A stretch of DNA of 64,000 nucleotides from Hanstruepera neustonica. Its GTDB lineage: Bacteria > Bacteroidota > Bacteroidia > Flavobacteriales > Flavobacteriaceae. Shown piece after piece: positions 10,401-18,182 of this stretch. Position 1 is the stretch's first letter. Each line of letters starts with the position of its first letter. Under the pieces are notes generated by a model. It ran no database searches and was not told the origin of the DNA. It worked only from the letters and a program-made list of their open reading frames with translations. Made by a program: the position numbers and the translations under genes. The stretch covers positions 62,001 to 126,000 of the forward strand of contig NZ_POWF01000001.1 of assembly GCF_002895005.1 (NCBI RefSeq). The letters are read 5' to 3'.

Positions 10401-10903
10401 GTCCAAGTAGCTCCTGAATCAGTTGACTTCCAAAGACCGCCTGCTGGCGCCCCAACATAATAGGTGTTAGGATTATTTGGATCGACCATAATGGCATTTA
10501 CTCTACCTTGACCTGAAGACCAAGACCCAGTATTGGTGTGCGTAAATGGCCCTAAAGGTATCCAATTACTCTCATCAACTCTTCGGGTTCTTAATTGTGT
10601 GTCTTTTTGGGATTCCCAAGTTGCCCATAGTTCAGCAGAAGTTGGCAATGTTCCATCTTCTTTTACGAAATTTTCCCAGTAGTTTTTCCAACGCATGAAC
10701 GGTTTAAAACCGCTTCCCTTAACATTAGGGTCTCTAGTTTCCCAATATGCGTCAAAGGCATCAACAATTTCTTGAAAAGTAACAGGGTTTGAACCTCTTC
10801 TTTCTTCAATGTTTAAATCCTTCATCCAAGGCGCATCCTGATTAAATTGGGCTTGTACAAATGAGATTGAAAGACCGAACACTAAAAATAAAATCTTTTT
10901 CAT
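7487..10903 (-). CDS. T9SS-exported VPS10/sortilin-type Asp-box propeller protein
   Basis: This 1138-aa secreted protein has a signal peptide (MKKILFLVFGLSISFVQAQ). It carries at least nine Asp-box (BNR) motifs of the form S-T-D-G-G-x-T-W, for example GLWKSTDSGATW, VMKSTDGGDTW and VYKSIDGGLNF, which form one or two beta-propellers over residues ~120-760. A CARDB-like Ig region (~770-870) follows, then a MAM/jelly-roll-like domain (~880-1045). The C-terminus is a T9SS sorting domain (FVIYPNPSNG ... KKLILTN). The fold is shared by sialidases, sortilins and xyloglucanases, but I see no catalytic signature, so a surface adhesin or binding role is as likely as glycosidase activity. It is monocistronic. 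Confidence 0.85.
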   Translation of the reverse strand: MKKILFLVFGLSISFVQAQFNQDAPWMKDLNIEERRGSNPVTFQEIVDAFDAYWETRDPNVKGSGFKPFMRWKNYWENFVKEDGTLPTSAELWATWESQKDTQLRTRRVDESNWIPLGPFTHTNTGSWSSGQGRVNAIMVDPNNPNTYYVGAPAGGLWKSTDSGATWTTTTDNLPQIGVSGIAVDHSNSDIIYIATGDDDASDSFSVGVMKSTDGGDTWTTTDLNPGNTPSSMNDIYMHPTNSNILWVATNNGVYKTTDGGNDWRNRNVGGSSNGTTGLNIRDIKINPINPDIIYAVSSSNFFKSTDGGENFDIILGHGLPASSSRIVIDVTPDNPNVVYLLSAGGSSSFQGLYKSTNQGEDFTLVANQGSVGDIFESTQAWYDMAMSVSDTNEDEVYVGVLNIWRTMNSGQTFQKLNYWNAPFSDAYTHADIHFLRFYNGELYAGTDGGFYKSADSGVNFTDLTAGMQIGQFYKIAVSKQTSSKMVGGLQDNGGHAYNNNLWQNYYGADGMDTAIDPNNSDIYYGFVQFGGSLNISSTSGASLNGQVGGPSGEQGNWVTPLAMSKNSELYAGFSSLYKLTGSNWSAISTSFGTNIDRLEIDEIDPNNIYVATNATLRKSTNSGITFTSIETFPSNITSIEVNNTDNSIVYVTTASNVYKSIDGGLNFTNISSGLPGVTKNCIKHQGLNSLNPLFLATSLGVYRYDDSTLTWELFNNNLPNVTVTDLEINVFDNIITASTYGRGIWQSGIPILLANNDVKLVEVTGINSTIDCETNVAAQVVVENNGLNPINTVAVTYYIDGVSSGFDWFGNISSGESATIDIPSFSLGSGVHSFSVNTTIVNDAYIVNNDSATFNIYANETGTPNNVNTFENNEDDMLVIDEGTSTQYWQRGLPTGTVLNTTESGTKVYGTNLSGNHGDGIKSYLVSPCYDLSNLTSPELSFFMAFQLERDWDIVYVEYSIDSGDTWNILGSSNDPNWYNSNTTAGENNTCFNCPGAQWTGTNPFMTEYIHDLSAFSSETNIQFRIVFHSDAAVNFEGAIVDDFVVRGTLSTGEFNDSSFVIYPNPSNGIFNIKTVTSELFDLNVYDISGKQILSNRKLSSGSDSYQLDLRSFASGVYFLEINTSNTTTTKKLILTN

Positions 10904-11042
10904 AGTAATGATTTTGACTTAAAAAGTTATAGTAAGAAAAAGATTGCTATTAATCTAATTCCTTAAAAATGACCATATTCAATGTGAATTTTGGTAGCCA
11001 AAAATAAAATAAAAATTCATTTTTGTGACGAAATTGGGTTAT

Positions 11043-11552
11043 TTAATTTGGTCTTTGAATATTTTGAGATTCTTTTTCTAGCTTCTTGTTCATTTGCAAA
11101 TTTAGATGGGAAAAAGCCGTCAAAAATTCCTGTAGGACTTCCAGCATCTGCTTTTTTTCAACATTTGAGAGATTAACTGTGCTTTCTAACTTAAAAACTT
11201 TTGTCTCCAAAGCAATAACTCTTGAAAAAACTTGAGGTGAATTTATGCTCTCTGGTATTGTGGTTTTTAATTCTTGCATCAATGTACTGACTATCTCATT
11301 ATTATCCCTAAAAAAAGAAAAATTGGCGTTTTTGACATCCTTTACAATACGTTCCAGTTCATTGTATTTTTCCCAACCTCCAATCTCTTTCAGAACTTTA
11401 GCATCAGGTAAAAACTCTATAAATCTAATGTTGTCAACATCTTGTTTAGTAATTAATTCATATGATTTGCTTTCATCTTTAGCTGATGTTTGCTCCACCG
11501 AATCCTGACAAGCAAAAAGACAAATGATTAAAAAAACACTAATTATTTTCAT
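11043..11552 (-). CDS. Small lipoprotein of unknown function
   Basis: The start was placed at the internal Met whose product begins MKIISVFLIICLFACQ, a textbook lipoprotein signal ending at a lipobox Cys; an eight-residue upstream extension would spoil it. The 169-aa product is helical and charged, with a long amphipathic middle part (KYNELERIVKDVKNA) that could form a coiled coil. No known family was recognised. It is probably anchored in the inner or outer membrane on the periplasmic side. It is transcribed alone, divergent from the threonine dehydrogenase gene. Confidence 0.65.
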   Translation of the reverse strand: MKIISVFLIICLFACQDSVEQTSAKDESKSYELITKQDVDNIRFIEFLPDAKVLKEIGGWEKYNELERIVKDVKNANFSFFRDNNEIVSTLMQELKTTIPESINSPQVFSRVIALETKVFKLESTVNLSNVEKKQMLEVLQEFLTAFSHLNLQMNKKLEKESQNIQRPN

Positions 11553-11652
11553 GATGTTATTCCAATTATTCTGCAAATATATTGTAATTAATATGTTTTA
11601 CTTTCAAATTAAACGAGTTACTCAAAATAAAGTATGGTATTTTAAGTTAAAT

Positions 11653-11685
11653 TTGTGAACCCGTTATTATTTCTTATTAAATTTG
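11653..11685 (+). promoter_or_regulatory. Bacteroidota-type promoter
   Basis: A TTG (-33 element) is followed after 22 nt by TAAATTTG, a perfect TAnnTTTG -7 box. The expected transcription start is ~20 nt before the ATG of the L-threonine dehydrogenase gene. Confidence 0.6.
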
Positions 11686-11712
11686 ACACTCTAAAACACG
11701 ATACTTTTTTAA

Positions 11713-12669
11713 ATGAATCCTAAAATCCTCATAATTGGTGCTTGTGGTCAAATAGGTTCTGAATTGACTCATAAACTTCGAAAAATTCACGGTGATGACC
11801 ATGTTATTGCTAGTGATATCAACTATGGCAATTTAGATGTGGTTAATTCTGGGATTTTCGAGATTTTAGATGCCCAAGATTATTCTAGCATGAAAATATG
11901 TGTTGAAAAATATCAAATCAACACGGTGTATTTAATGGCTGCTATGTTAAGTGCAACAGGAGAAAAATATCCCATGAAGGCTTGGGATTTAAACATGGAT
12001 TCACTTTTTAATGTGTTAAATCTCGCAAAAAACAAATTCATTCAAAAAGTATTTTGGCCTTCAAGTATTGCTGTTTTTGGACCTACAACCCCAAAAGAAA
12101 ACACACCGCAATACACAGTAATGGAACCGACTACGGTTTATGGAATTACCAAACAGGTTGGTGAGCGCTGGTGCGAATATTATCATAATAAATATCAAGT
12201 AGATGTAAGAAGCATTCGCTATCCTGGAATTATTAGTTGGAAAACCTTACCAGGTGGTGGTACAACGGATTATGCTGTTGATATTTACCATAAGGCTTTA
12301 GCCGACAACCATTACGAATGTTTCTTATCTGAAAACACCGAACTTCCTATGATGTATATGGATGATGCCATTGATGCGACCATAAAAATCATGGATGCTT
12401 CACCAGAAAACTTAACTATTCGTTCGTCTTATAATTTGGCAGCCATTAGTTTTACGCCAAAAGATGTTGTAAAGTCCATTCAATCTCATCTTAAAGACTT
12501 TACCATTACCTATGAACCAGATTTCAGACAGGAAATTGCCGATTCTTGGCCAAAAAGTATTGATGATAACTATGCTAGAAGAGACTGGAATTGGCAACAC
12601 AATTTTGATTTGGAGGCTATAACCAAACTAATGATTACCAATCTCAAGAAGCCCATAAACCAAGATTAG
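11713..12669 (+). CDS. tdh: SDR-type L-threonine 3-dehydrogenase
   Basis: This 318-aa protein of the extended short-chain dehydrogenase family oxidises L-threonine to 2-amino-3-ketobutyrate with NAD, the first step of threonine breakdown to glycine. The Rossmann motif GACGQIG (residues 9-15) opens the chain. The catalytic YxxxK is Tyr143/Lys147 (VYGITKQVGERW), with Ser at ~117-118. The segment IISWKTLPGGGTTDYAV and the later ELPMMYMDDAID are hallmarks of the epimerase-like TDH known from cold-adapted Flavobacterium, which differs from the zinc-dependent E. coli enzyme. A UDP-sugar epimerase is the main alternative but fits less well. It is cytoplasmic, with its own promoter. Confidence 0.88.
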   Translation: MNPKILIIGACGQIGSELTHKLRKIHGDDHVIASDINYGNLDVVNSGIFEILDAQDYSSMKICVEKYQINTVYLMAAMLSATGEKYPMKAWDLNMDSLFNVLNLAKNKFIQKVFWPSSIAVFGPTTPKENTPQYTVMEPTTVYGITKQVGERWCEYYHNKYQVDVRSIRYPGIISWKTLPGGGTTDYAVDIYHKALADNHYECFLSENTELPMMYMDDAIDATIKIMDASPENLTIRSSYNLAAISFTPKDVVKSIQSHLKDFTITYEPDFRQEIADSWPKSIDDNYARRDWNWQHNFDLEAITKLMITNLKKPINQD

Positions 12670-12765
12670 CATTTAAAAAAAAGGGCTTCAAAAATACGTA
12701 GTTCATCGTATGTTTATTGAATTAAAGTTGTTATATTTTGGCCTTAAAATCAATAATCTATTATC

Positions 12766-13368
12766 ATGAAAAAATTATTACTTATTGCAATTCTTTTGGT
12801 TTCAACTACTATTCAAGCACAAAAATCAAAAGTCTTAGAGGGGGATTGGAAAAATCTTAAAGGAATTTCTGCTTACAATTTAGAATTTGAATATGAGAAT
12901 CTTGAAATACCAAAGTATGATTCTGAAGAGGATTTCCTAAAAGATAAAATGGCTAAACGAGAAGAAAAAGAACCTGGCGCTGGAGAACGTTTCAAAAAAG
13001 CTTGGTTTGCTGACAGAGAAGAACACTACGAGCCTAAATTTGCTGAATCATTTAACAAAAGATGGGACGACAAAGAAGTTGTTGTTGGAAGAGACATGGC
13101 AAGTGCAGACTACACTATGAAAATTCAAACGACATTTTTATACCCTGGTTATAATGTTGGTGTTATGAGGCAAAACTCAAAAGTTGATGCTATAATTTCG
13201 GTTTATAAAAATGACGCTCCAGACACTATTTTGTTTTCAGTAAAATATACCAAAGCCGAAGGTAATGCTGCCTTTGGAAATGATTATGATTCTGGAGTAA
13301 GAGTTGGTGAAGCTTATGCAAAAATGGCAAAAACTTTTGCTAAAGAATTGAGCAAAAAAGCTAAATAA
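12766..13368 (+). CDS. Secreted protein of unknown function
   Basis: This 200-aa protein has a signal peptide cut after IQAQ. The mature chain is very rich in Lys and Glu (a DKMAKREEKE stretch) and ends in a lysine-rich tail (KKAK). The C-terminal half (TTFLYPGYNVGVM ... DSGVRVGEAYAKMAKTFAKEL) looks like a compact alpha/beta domain and resembles short flavobacterial hypothetical proteins, but I cannot name a family. It is probably periplasmic. A hairpin shared with the convergent halogenase gene ends it. Confidence 0.6.
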   Translation: MKKLLLIAILLVSTTIQAQKSKVLEGDWKNLKGISAYNLEFEYENLEIPKYDSEEDFLKDKMAKREEKEPGAGERFKKAWFADREEHYEPKFAESFNKRWDDKEVVVGRDMASADYTMKIQTTFLYPGYNVGVMRQNSKVDAIISVYKNDAPDTILFSVKYTKAEGNAAFGNDYDSGVRVGEAYAKMAKTFAKELSKKAK

Positions 13369-13397
13369 TTTCTTTCAAGCTTAAAAACTCAAAAAAT

Positions 13398-13425
13398 AAA
13401 AGCGAGTCCTTAAACAGACTCGCTT
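13398..13425. terminator. Hairpin terminator overlapping the 3' end of the halogenase gene
   Basis: The stem AAAGCGAGTC / GACTCGCTTT has an eight-base loop. On the minus strand it is followed by a T-rich tract, a good terminator for the halogenase gene. Its loop and right arm lie inside the last codons of that gene (stop at 13410-13412). Confidence 0.7.
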
Positions 13426-14660
13426 TGCTCTTTACCCATATTAATTAGATGTGCCATTGTTCTAACCACACGATCGTGTTTCTTAACAAATGGGTTAGAT
13501 TGATCCCAAACATAACCTGCCAAGACAGCACATATTTGTTTTTTGACTTCAGGATTTTCGGGTCTATGGAAAAATAAAGTTTGTAAGTTTCCAGTATACC
13601 ATTCCTTAACATATGTAGCAAAAACATCTACCCCTGCTTTAATGTAACCTTCATAATCTTCTTTCCAGTCAACTGATTCTCCTTGTAGTTCTTTGGCTAT
13701 CAATTTGGAAGCCTTTAAGGCTGATTCCGTTGCAAAGGTTACACCAGATGAAAACACCGGATCTAGAAATTCAGCACTATTACCAGTAAGTACAAAGCCT
13801 TTTCCATAGAATTTTTTTACAGCTTTTGAATAATTTCTAATACTTTTAGGCTCAAAAAGCAGTGGTGCATCTTTAAAGCGCTCATAGTAATAATCTGAAT
13901 GCTTCAACATGTCTATTAATCGTTCGGAAGAGGTGCCTTCGAAGGAATCTATAAATTCATTTTTACCTACAAAACCCAAACTGGTATTTCCATTTGAGAA
14001 TGGGATGACCCAAAACCATGTATCCTTATCTAAAACATCAAAGGTAATTAAGGTGCCTTCTGTTCCTTCTGGTCTGTTTATGTCTTTAACATGTCCAAAA
14101 ATAGAGGAGTGTTCTGGTATGGAGGATGGTTTGTCTAAATCCAATAATCTGGGCAAAACACGTCCATAACCACTAGAATCTACAATATATTTAGCATGCA
14201 CATGATAGCTTGCTCCTGTTTCGTCTTTCACTTCAGTAACCGATGAACCATTTTCGGCAAATTGAACATCAACCACTTCATGCTCAAAGGAAATATCAAC
14301 ACCCCATTTCAATAGTTCATTGACCAACGCCGAATCAAAATCGGCTCTGGGCACTTGCCACGTCCAGTCCCAACCATCGGTATGTTTTTTGCTAAAATCA
14401 AAATTACAGACAATGTCACCTCTTAAAAATCGAGCTCCAGCTTTTACTTCAAAGTTTTCAGCTTTCAAACAATCCAAAAGGTCCACCTCTTCAAAATGAT
14501 CCATACATCTTGGCAATAAACTTTCGCCAATTACAAACCTCGGAAATTTACTTTTTTCAACGACCTTGACATTAAGCCCTTTTTTGTGTAAATAAGCTGC
14601 CGCAACCGAACCAGATGGACCAGCTCCAATGATTAAAACGTCTATGTTTATATCCTGCAT
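13410..14660 (-). CDS. FAD-dependent halogenase/monooxygenase of the flexirubin cluster
   Basis: This 416-aa flavoprotein has a dinucleotide-binding motif GAGPSG (residues 12-17) and the GESLLPR segment typical of tryptophan-halogenase-like enzymes. WFWVIP (215-220) matches the GWxWxIP halogenase signature except for the first Gly, and a Lys near 73 (VKAGARF) sits where the catalytic lysine of phenol/pyrrole halogenases lies. Some flexirubins are ring-chlorinated, so chlorination of the hydroxyphenyl or resorcinol ring is the likely job; a monooxygenase or reductase of the geranylgeranyl-reductase group is the alternative. It is transcribed divergently from the main pigment operon, sharing a 95-nt control region. 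It is probably cytoplasmic. Confidence 0.75.
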   Translation of the reverse strand: MQDINIDVLIIGAGPSGSVAAAYLHKKGLNVKVVEKSKFPRFVIGESLLPRCMDHFEEVDLLDCLKAENFEVKAGARFLRGDIVCNFDFSKKHTDGWDWTWQVPRADFDSALVNELLKWGVDISFEHEVVDVQFAENGSSVTEVKDETGASYHVHAKYIVDSSGYGRVLPRLLDLDKPSSIPEHSSIFGHVKDINRPEGTEGTLITFDVLDKDTWFWVIPFSNGNTSLGFVGKNEFIDSFEGTSSERLIDMLKHSDYYYERFKDAPLLFEPKSIRNYSKAVKKFYGKGFVLTGNSAEFLDPVFSSGVTFATESALKASKLIAKELQGESVDWKEDYEGYIKAGVDVFATYVKEWYTGNLQTLFFHRPENPEVKKQICAVLAGYVWDQSNPFVKKHDRVVRTMAHLINMGKEQSESV

Positions 14661-14755
14661 AGGTATAGTAGTATAAATTGATTAATTATTATAAATTTGC
14701 ACTCCAACTAAACTGATTCATTTTCAGTTGTTCAAATATAATACTAAAAGCATAC
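14661..14755. promoter_or_regulatory. Divergent promoter region of the pigment cluster
   Basis: This 95-nt gap separates the halogenase gene (minus) from the tyrosine ammonia-lyase gene (plus). On the plus strand TAAATTTG at 14692-14699 is a perfect -7 box. On the minus strand TATATTTG (plus coordinates 14733-14740) is another. Neither has a TTG at the ideal distance. This is the only sizeable gap before 36.2 kb, so it must hold the main promoter of the pigment operon. Confidence 0.5.
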
Positions 14756-16276
14756 ATGTTAAAATTTAAGGGCAAATTAGGAATCGATGATTTTTATAAA
14801 GTCATTTTTGAAAATCAGCCTATTCAAATTGAAGATGACGTAAAAGAACGCGTTGAAAAAAGTTTTAACTTTCTTAAGGAATTTTCTGAAAACAAAGTCA
14901 TTTATGGAGTAAACACTGGGTTTGGTCCAATGGCTCAATACAAGATAAAAGATTCTGAACGGATTCAATTACAATATAATTTAATTAGAAGTCACGCTTC
15001 AGGAACTGGTCAGCCCATTGCACCAATATATGTAAAAGCTGCTATGCTAGCTAGATTGAACACGTTGTCTTTAGGACATTCAGGTGTTCATATTTCTGTT
15101 ATTGAATTAATGGCAGAACTCATTAATAGAGACATTACACCGCTTATCTATGAACATGGAGGTGTTGGTGCTAGTGGTGATTTGGTTCAATTGGCACATC
15201 TAGCATTGGTACTTATTGGTGAAGGTGAAGTGTTCTACAAAGGAGAGCGCTTGGCTACCAAAACAGTTTTTGAAAAAGAAAACCTAAATCCAATTTCAGT
15301 TGAATTACGTGAGGGACTGGCTCTAATGAATGGTACATCGGTCATGACAGGTATTGGTATTGTAAATACCATTAAAACCCGAAGTTTATTGAATTGGATG
15401 ACTTCCTGCTCCGCAGCCATTAATGAAATTGTCAAGGCTTACGATGACCATTTGTCTTTTGAATTAAATCAATCTAAAAAACATATTGGTCAGCGAAAAA
15501 TTGCTGAATCCATGCGTGAACACCTCAAAGACAGTGGTCTAACAAGAAAACGTGAGCATCATTTGTACAGCAAGAATGAAGATGTTTCGGTTTTTAAAGA
15601 AAAGGTACAGGAATATTATTCACTGCGTTGTGTACCACAAATTTTAGGGCCTGTTTTAGACACCCTTAATTCCGTTGAAACTATTTTAATAGAAGAAGTT
15701 AACTCGGCTAACGACAATCCTATTGTTGATGTAGACAAAAAACATGTTTATCATGGTGGAAATTTCCATGGTGATTATGTATCGCTTGAAATGGATAAAT
15801 TGAAAACCGTGGTCACTAAATTAAGTATGCTTTCTGAACGTCAATTGAACTATTTACTGAATGCGCGTTTGAATGACATGCTTCCTCCATTTGTCAACCT
15901 AGGAAAATTAGGATTGAATTTTGGTATGCAGGGAGTTCAATTTACGGCCACTTCTACAACAGCTGAAAACCAAACGCTTTCCAACCCCATGTACGTTCAT
16001 AGTATTCCAAATAACAATGATAATCAAGACATTGTTAGTATGGGTACCAATGCTGCTTTAATGACCAAAAAGGTTATTGAAAACGCCCATGAAGTTTTGG
16101 CTATTGAATTAATAACTATTATTCAGGCTATTGAGTATTTAAAAGTTCAAGGGCAAGTTTCATCAAAAACTAAAGTCATGTATGATGAAATCCGAAATTT
16201 AGTCCCTATATTTACTAATGACGTTATTATGTATCCTTATGTTAACAAGGTCAAAGAGTATATAATGAATCATTAA
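14756..16276 (+). CDS. Tyrosine ammonia-lyase (HAL/PAL family)
   Basis: This 506-aa aromatic amino-acid lyase converts L-tyrosine to 4-coumarate, the starter unit of the aryl polyene. The Ala139-Ser140-Gly141 triad (GGVGASGDL) forms the MIO electrophile; the catalytic loop Tyr50 (VIYGVNTGFGP) and the SANDNP and GNFHGDY motifs are intact. From memory the chain is very close to the Flavobacterium johnsoniae enzyme, known to be highly tyrosine-selective. The selectivity position reads Ser79-His80, as in histidine lyases, not the His-Leu of the Rhodobacter enzyme; the F. johnsoniae TAL shares this. It is the first gene of the operon, which supports a pigment role over histidine catabolism. Confidence 0.93.
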   Translation: MLKFKGKLGIDDFYKVIFENQPIQIEDDVKERVEKSFNFLKEFSENKVIYGVNTGFGPMAQYKIKDSERIQLQYNLIRSHASGTGQPIAPIYVKAAMLARLNTLSLGHSGVHISVIELMAELINRDITPLIYEHGGVGASGDLVQLAHLALVLIGEGEVFYKGERLATKTVFEKENLNPISVELREGLALMNGTSVMTGIGIVNTIKTRSLLNWMTSCSAAINEIVKAYDDHLSFELNQSKKHIGQRKIAESMREHLKDSGLTRKREHHLYSKNEDVSVFKEKVQEYYSLRCVPQILGPVLDTLNSVETILIEEVNSANDNPIVDVDKKHVYHGGNFHGDYVSLEMDKLKTVVTKLSMLSERQLNYLLNARLNDMLPPFVNLGKLGLNFGMQGVQFTATSTTAENQTLSNPMYVHSIPNNNDNQDIVSMGTNAALMTKKVIENAHEVLAIELITIIQAIEYLKVQGQVSSKTKVMYDEIRNLVPIFTNDVIMYPYVNKVKEYIMNH

Positions 16277-16294
16277 TATAAAACGCTATTAATC

Positions 16295-17422
16295 ATGAGA
16301 AAAAATTGTCTGTTATTAATATTTCTAATATCGGTTTTAACAAGTTTTGCCCAAGAATTGGCTTTGGCTAAACAAGATGGTAAATTTGGTTACATCACAA
16401 AAACAGGGGAATGGCACATTCAACCAAAATATAAAGTTGCAAAAGACTTTTCTGGCGATTATGCCGAAGCGATGAACGACAAAAAGCAATGGGGTTTTAT
16501 AAACCGTAAAGGCGAATGGGTTATTGAACCTTCATTTGACAAAACTAAAGAATTCAACTCTGGCATAGCTGTTGTTCTTAAAGATAAAAATTGGATCTAT
16601 ATCAATGCTAAAGGCGAGCAAGTGCTTACAAATATTTCATCAGATAAAATCTACGATTTTAATGAAGGTTTTGCTATTGTGCGTGAAGGAGATTATGTAG
16701 GTTTTATGAATACTGAAGGTAAAATAGTTGTTGAGCCAAAATTCCAAAAAGCTTTCAATTTTGAAAACGGATACGCTAAAGTTCGTGAAAACGATAAATG
16801 GGGACTAATTGACACTTCTGGAAACTACCATGTTAAAACAGAATATGATGGTATCAGCAATGTTTACAATGGTCAAATTGTTGCCAACAAAGGCGAGACT
16901 TACGGTTTAATTATTAATGGAGAATTCAAGGAAGTTTCTGGTGCTCAAAAAATATGGGACTTCTCTGTAAACGGTGAGAATACTTATGCTAAAATGAATG
17001 ATAAAATAGGTTTTATCGACAATAAAGGTAATTGGATTGTACAGCCAACTTACGACAAAGTTCGTGGGTTTGTTAATGGATTAGCTCCAGTTTCTTCTGA
17101 CAAAAATTGGGGTTATATCAACACATCTGGTGAGGTTATCATTCCGCTGAAATATAGAGATGCTGAAATTTTTAGTGAAGATGGATTAGCACCTGTAAAA
17201 GTTGATAAACTCTGGGGCTTCATTAATACTAAAGGCGAAATGGTTATAGAAGACAAATACGATATTACTGCTGGAGGTTTTTCAATATTTCAAAAAAACA
17301 ATCCTAAAGGCTTTTTTGATGGATTGGCTCGAGTTAAAGACGGAAAAACGTGGGTTTATATAAATACCAAAGGTGAGGTTCTCAATAACATGACCTTTGA
17401 AAATTTAGAACTATTTAAATAA
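16295..17422 (+). CDS. Secreted WG-repeat protein
   Basis: This 375-aa protein has a signal peptide (cut near TSFAQ) and about ten WG repeats of the form W-G-[FY]-I-N-x-x-G-E-W, starting at FGYITKTGEW (~27) and ending at WVYINTKGEV near the C-terminus. WG repeats form beta-rich, probably propeller- or solenoid-like, structures and have no catalytic role known to me. It lies 18 nt after the lyase gene and 17 nt before fabG, so it is transcribed inside the pigment operon. A periplasmic or outer-membrane scaffold role in pigment handling is only an inference. Confidence 0.85.
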   Translation: MRKNCLLLIFLISVLTSFAQELALAKQDGKFGYITKTGEWHIQPKYKVAKDFSGDYAEAMNDKKQWGFINRKGEWVIEPSFDKTKEFNSGIAVVLKDKNWIYINAKGEQVLTNISSDKIYDFNEGFAIVREGDYVGFMNTEGKIVVEPKFQKAFNFENGYAKVRENDKWGLIDTSGNYHVKTEYDGISNVYNGQIVANKGETYGLIINGEFKEVSGAQKIWDFSVNGENTYAKMNDKIGFIDNKGNWIVQPTYDKVRGFVNGLAPVSSDKNWGYINTSGEVIIPLKYRDAEIFSEDGLAPVKVDKLWGFINTKGEMVIEDKYDITAGGFSIFQKNNPKGFFDGLARVKDGKTWVYINTKGEVLNNMTFENLELFK

Positions 17423-17439
17423 AAAATAAAAACAAACGT

Positions 17440-18171
17440 ATGAAGTGTGCCCTAGTAACTGGTGGGTCAAGAGGTATTGGCAAAGCTATATGCATTCAAT
17501 TAGCAAAAGATTCAGACTATCATATTTTAATAAATTACAATAGTAATAAAGAAGCTGCTTTAGAAACCTTGAAAAGTGTCGAGGCCGAAGGCAATACAGG
17601 AGAAGTCATACAGTTCAACGTATCAGACTCCGAATCGGTTAATAATGCTTTGAATAATTGGCAGGAAAATAATAAAGAGGCTACAGTAGAAGTTATCGTA
17701 AACAACGCTGGAATCACCAAAGACGGCTTGTTTATGTGGATGCCTAAAGAAGATTGGGACAATGTGATTAACACATCTTTAAACGGTTTTTACAACGTAA
17801 CCAATAACCTCATTCAAAAATTGCTACGCAACCGTTACGGCCGAATCATTAATGTAGCTTCCGTTTCAGGAGTCAAGGGCACTGCAGGGCAAACCAATTA
17901 TTCCGCTGCCAAAGGAGCCTTGGTAGCAGCAACCAAAGCATTAGCCCAAGAGGTGGCCAAACGAAAAATTACTGTAAATGCTATTGCACCTGGATTTATA
18001 AAATCTGATATGACTTCTGATTTAGATGAAGCCGAATTAAAAAACTTAATTCCTATCAATCGGTTTGGCGAGCCTGAAGAAGTTGCCCATGCTGTATCGT
18101 TTTTGGCATCTGAAAAAGCGTCTTATATTACGGGAGAAGTTATTAATATTAATGGAGGGATTTACTCATAA
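17440..18171 (+). CDS. fabG: 3-oxoacyl-ACP reductase (FabG/ApeQ-like)
   Basis: This 243-aa classical short-chain reductase reduces the beta-keto group of the growing ACP-bound chain with NADPH. TGGSRGIG (residues 7-14) binds the cofactor, NNAG (88-91) is the structural motif, and the catalytic set is Ser141-143 and Tyr154-x3-Lys158 (NYSAAKG). The C-terminal half carries the PG-motif (AIAPGFI) of FabG proteins. The gene sits 11 nt before a ketosynthase gene, so its main substrate is likely the aryl polyene chain; the housekeeping fabG is probably elsewhere. Confidence 0.9.
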   Translation: MKCALVTGGSRGIGKAICIQLAKDSDYHILINYNSNKEAALETLKSVEAEGNTGEVIQFNVSDSESVNNALNNWQENNKEATVEVIVNNAGITKDGLFMWMPKEDWDNVINTSLNGFYNVTNNLIQKLLRNRYGRIINVASVSGVKGTAGQTNYSAAKGALVAATKALAQEVAKRKITVNAIAPGFIKSDMTSDLDEAELKNLIPINRFGEPEEVAHAVSFLASEKASYITGEVININGGIYS

Positions 18172-18182
18172 TTAATTTATAA

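Noticed and set aside
14756-16276. Annotation as histidine ammonia-lyase (hutH)
   Set aside because: No other hut genes are nearby, the sequence resembles the tyrosine-selective F. johnsoniae enzyme, and it opens a pigment operon needing 4-coumarate.
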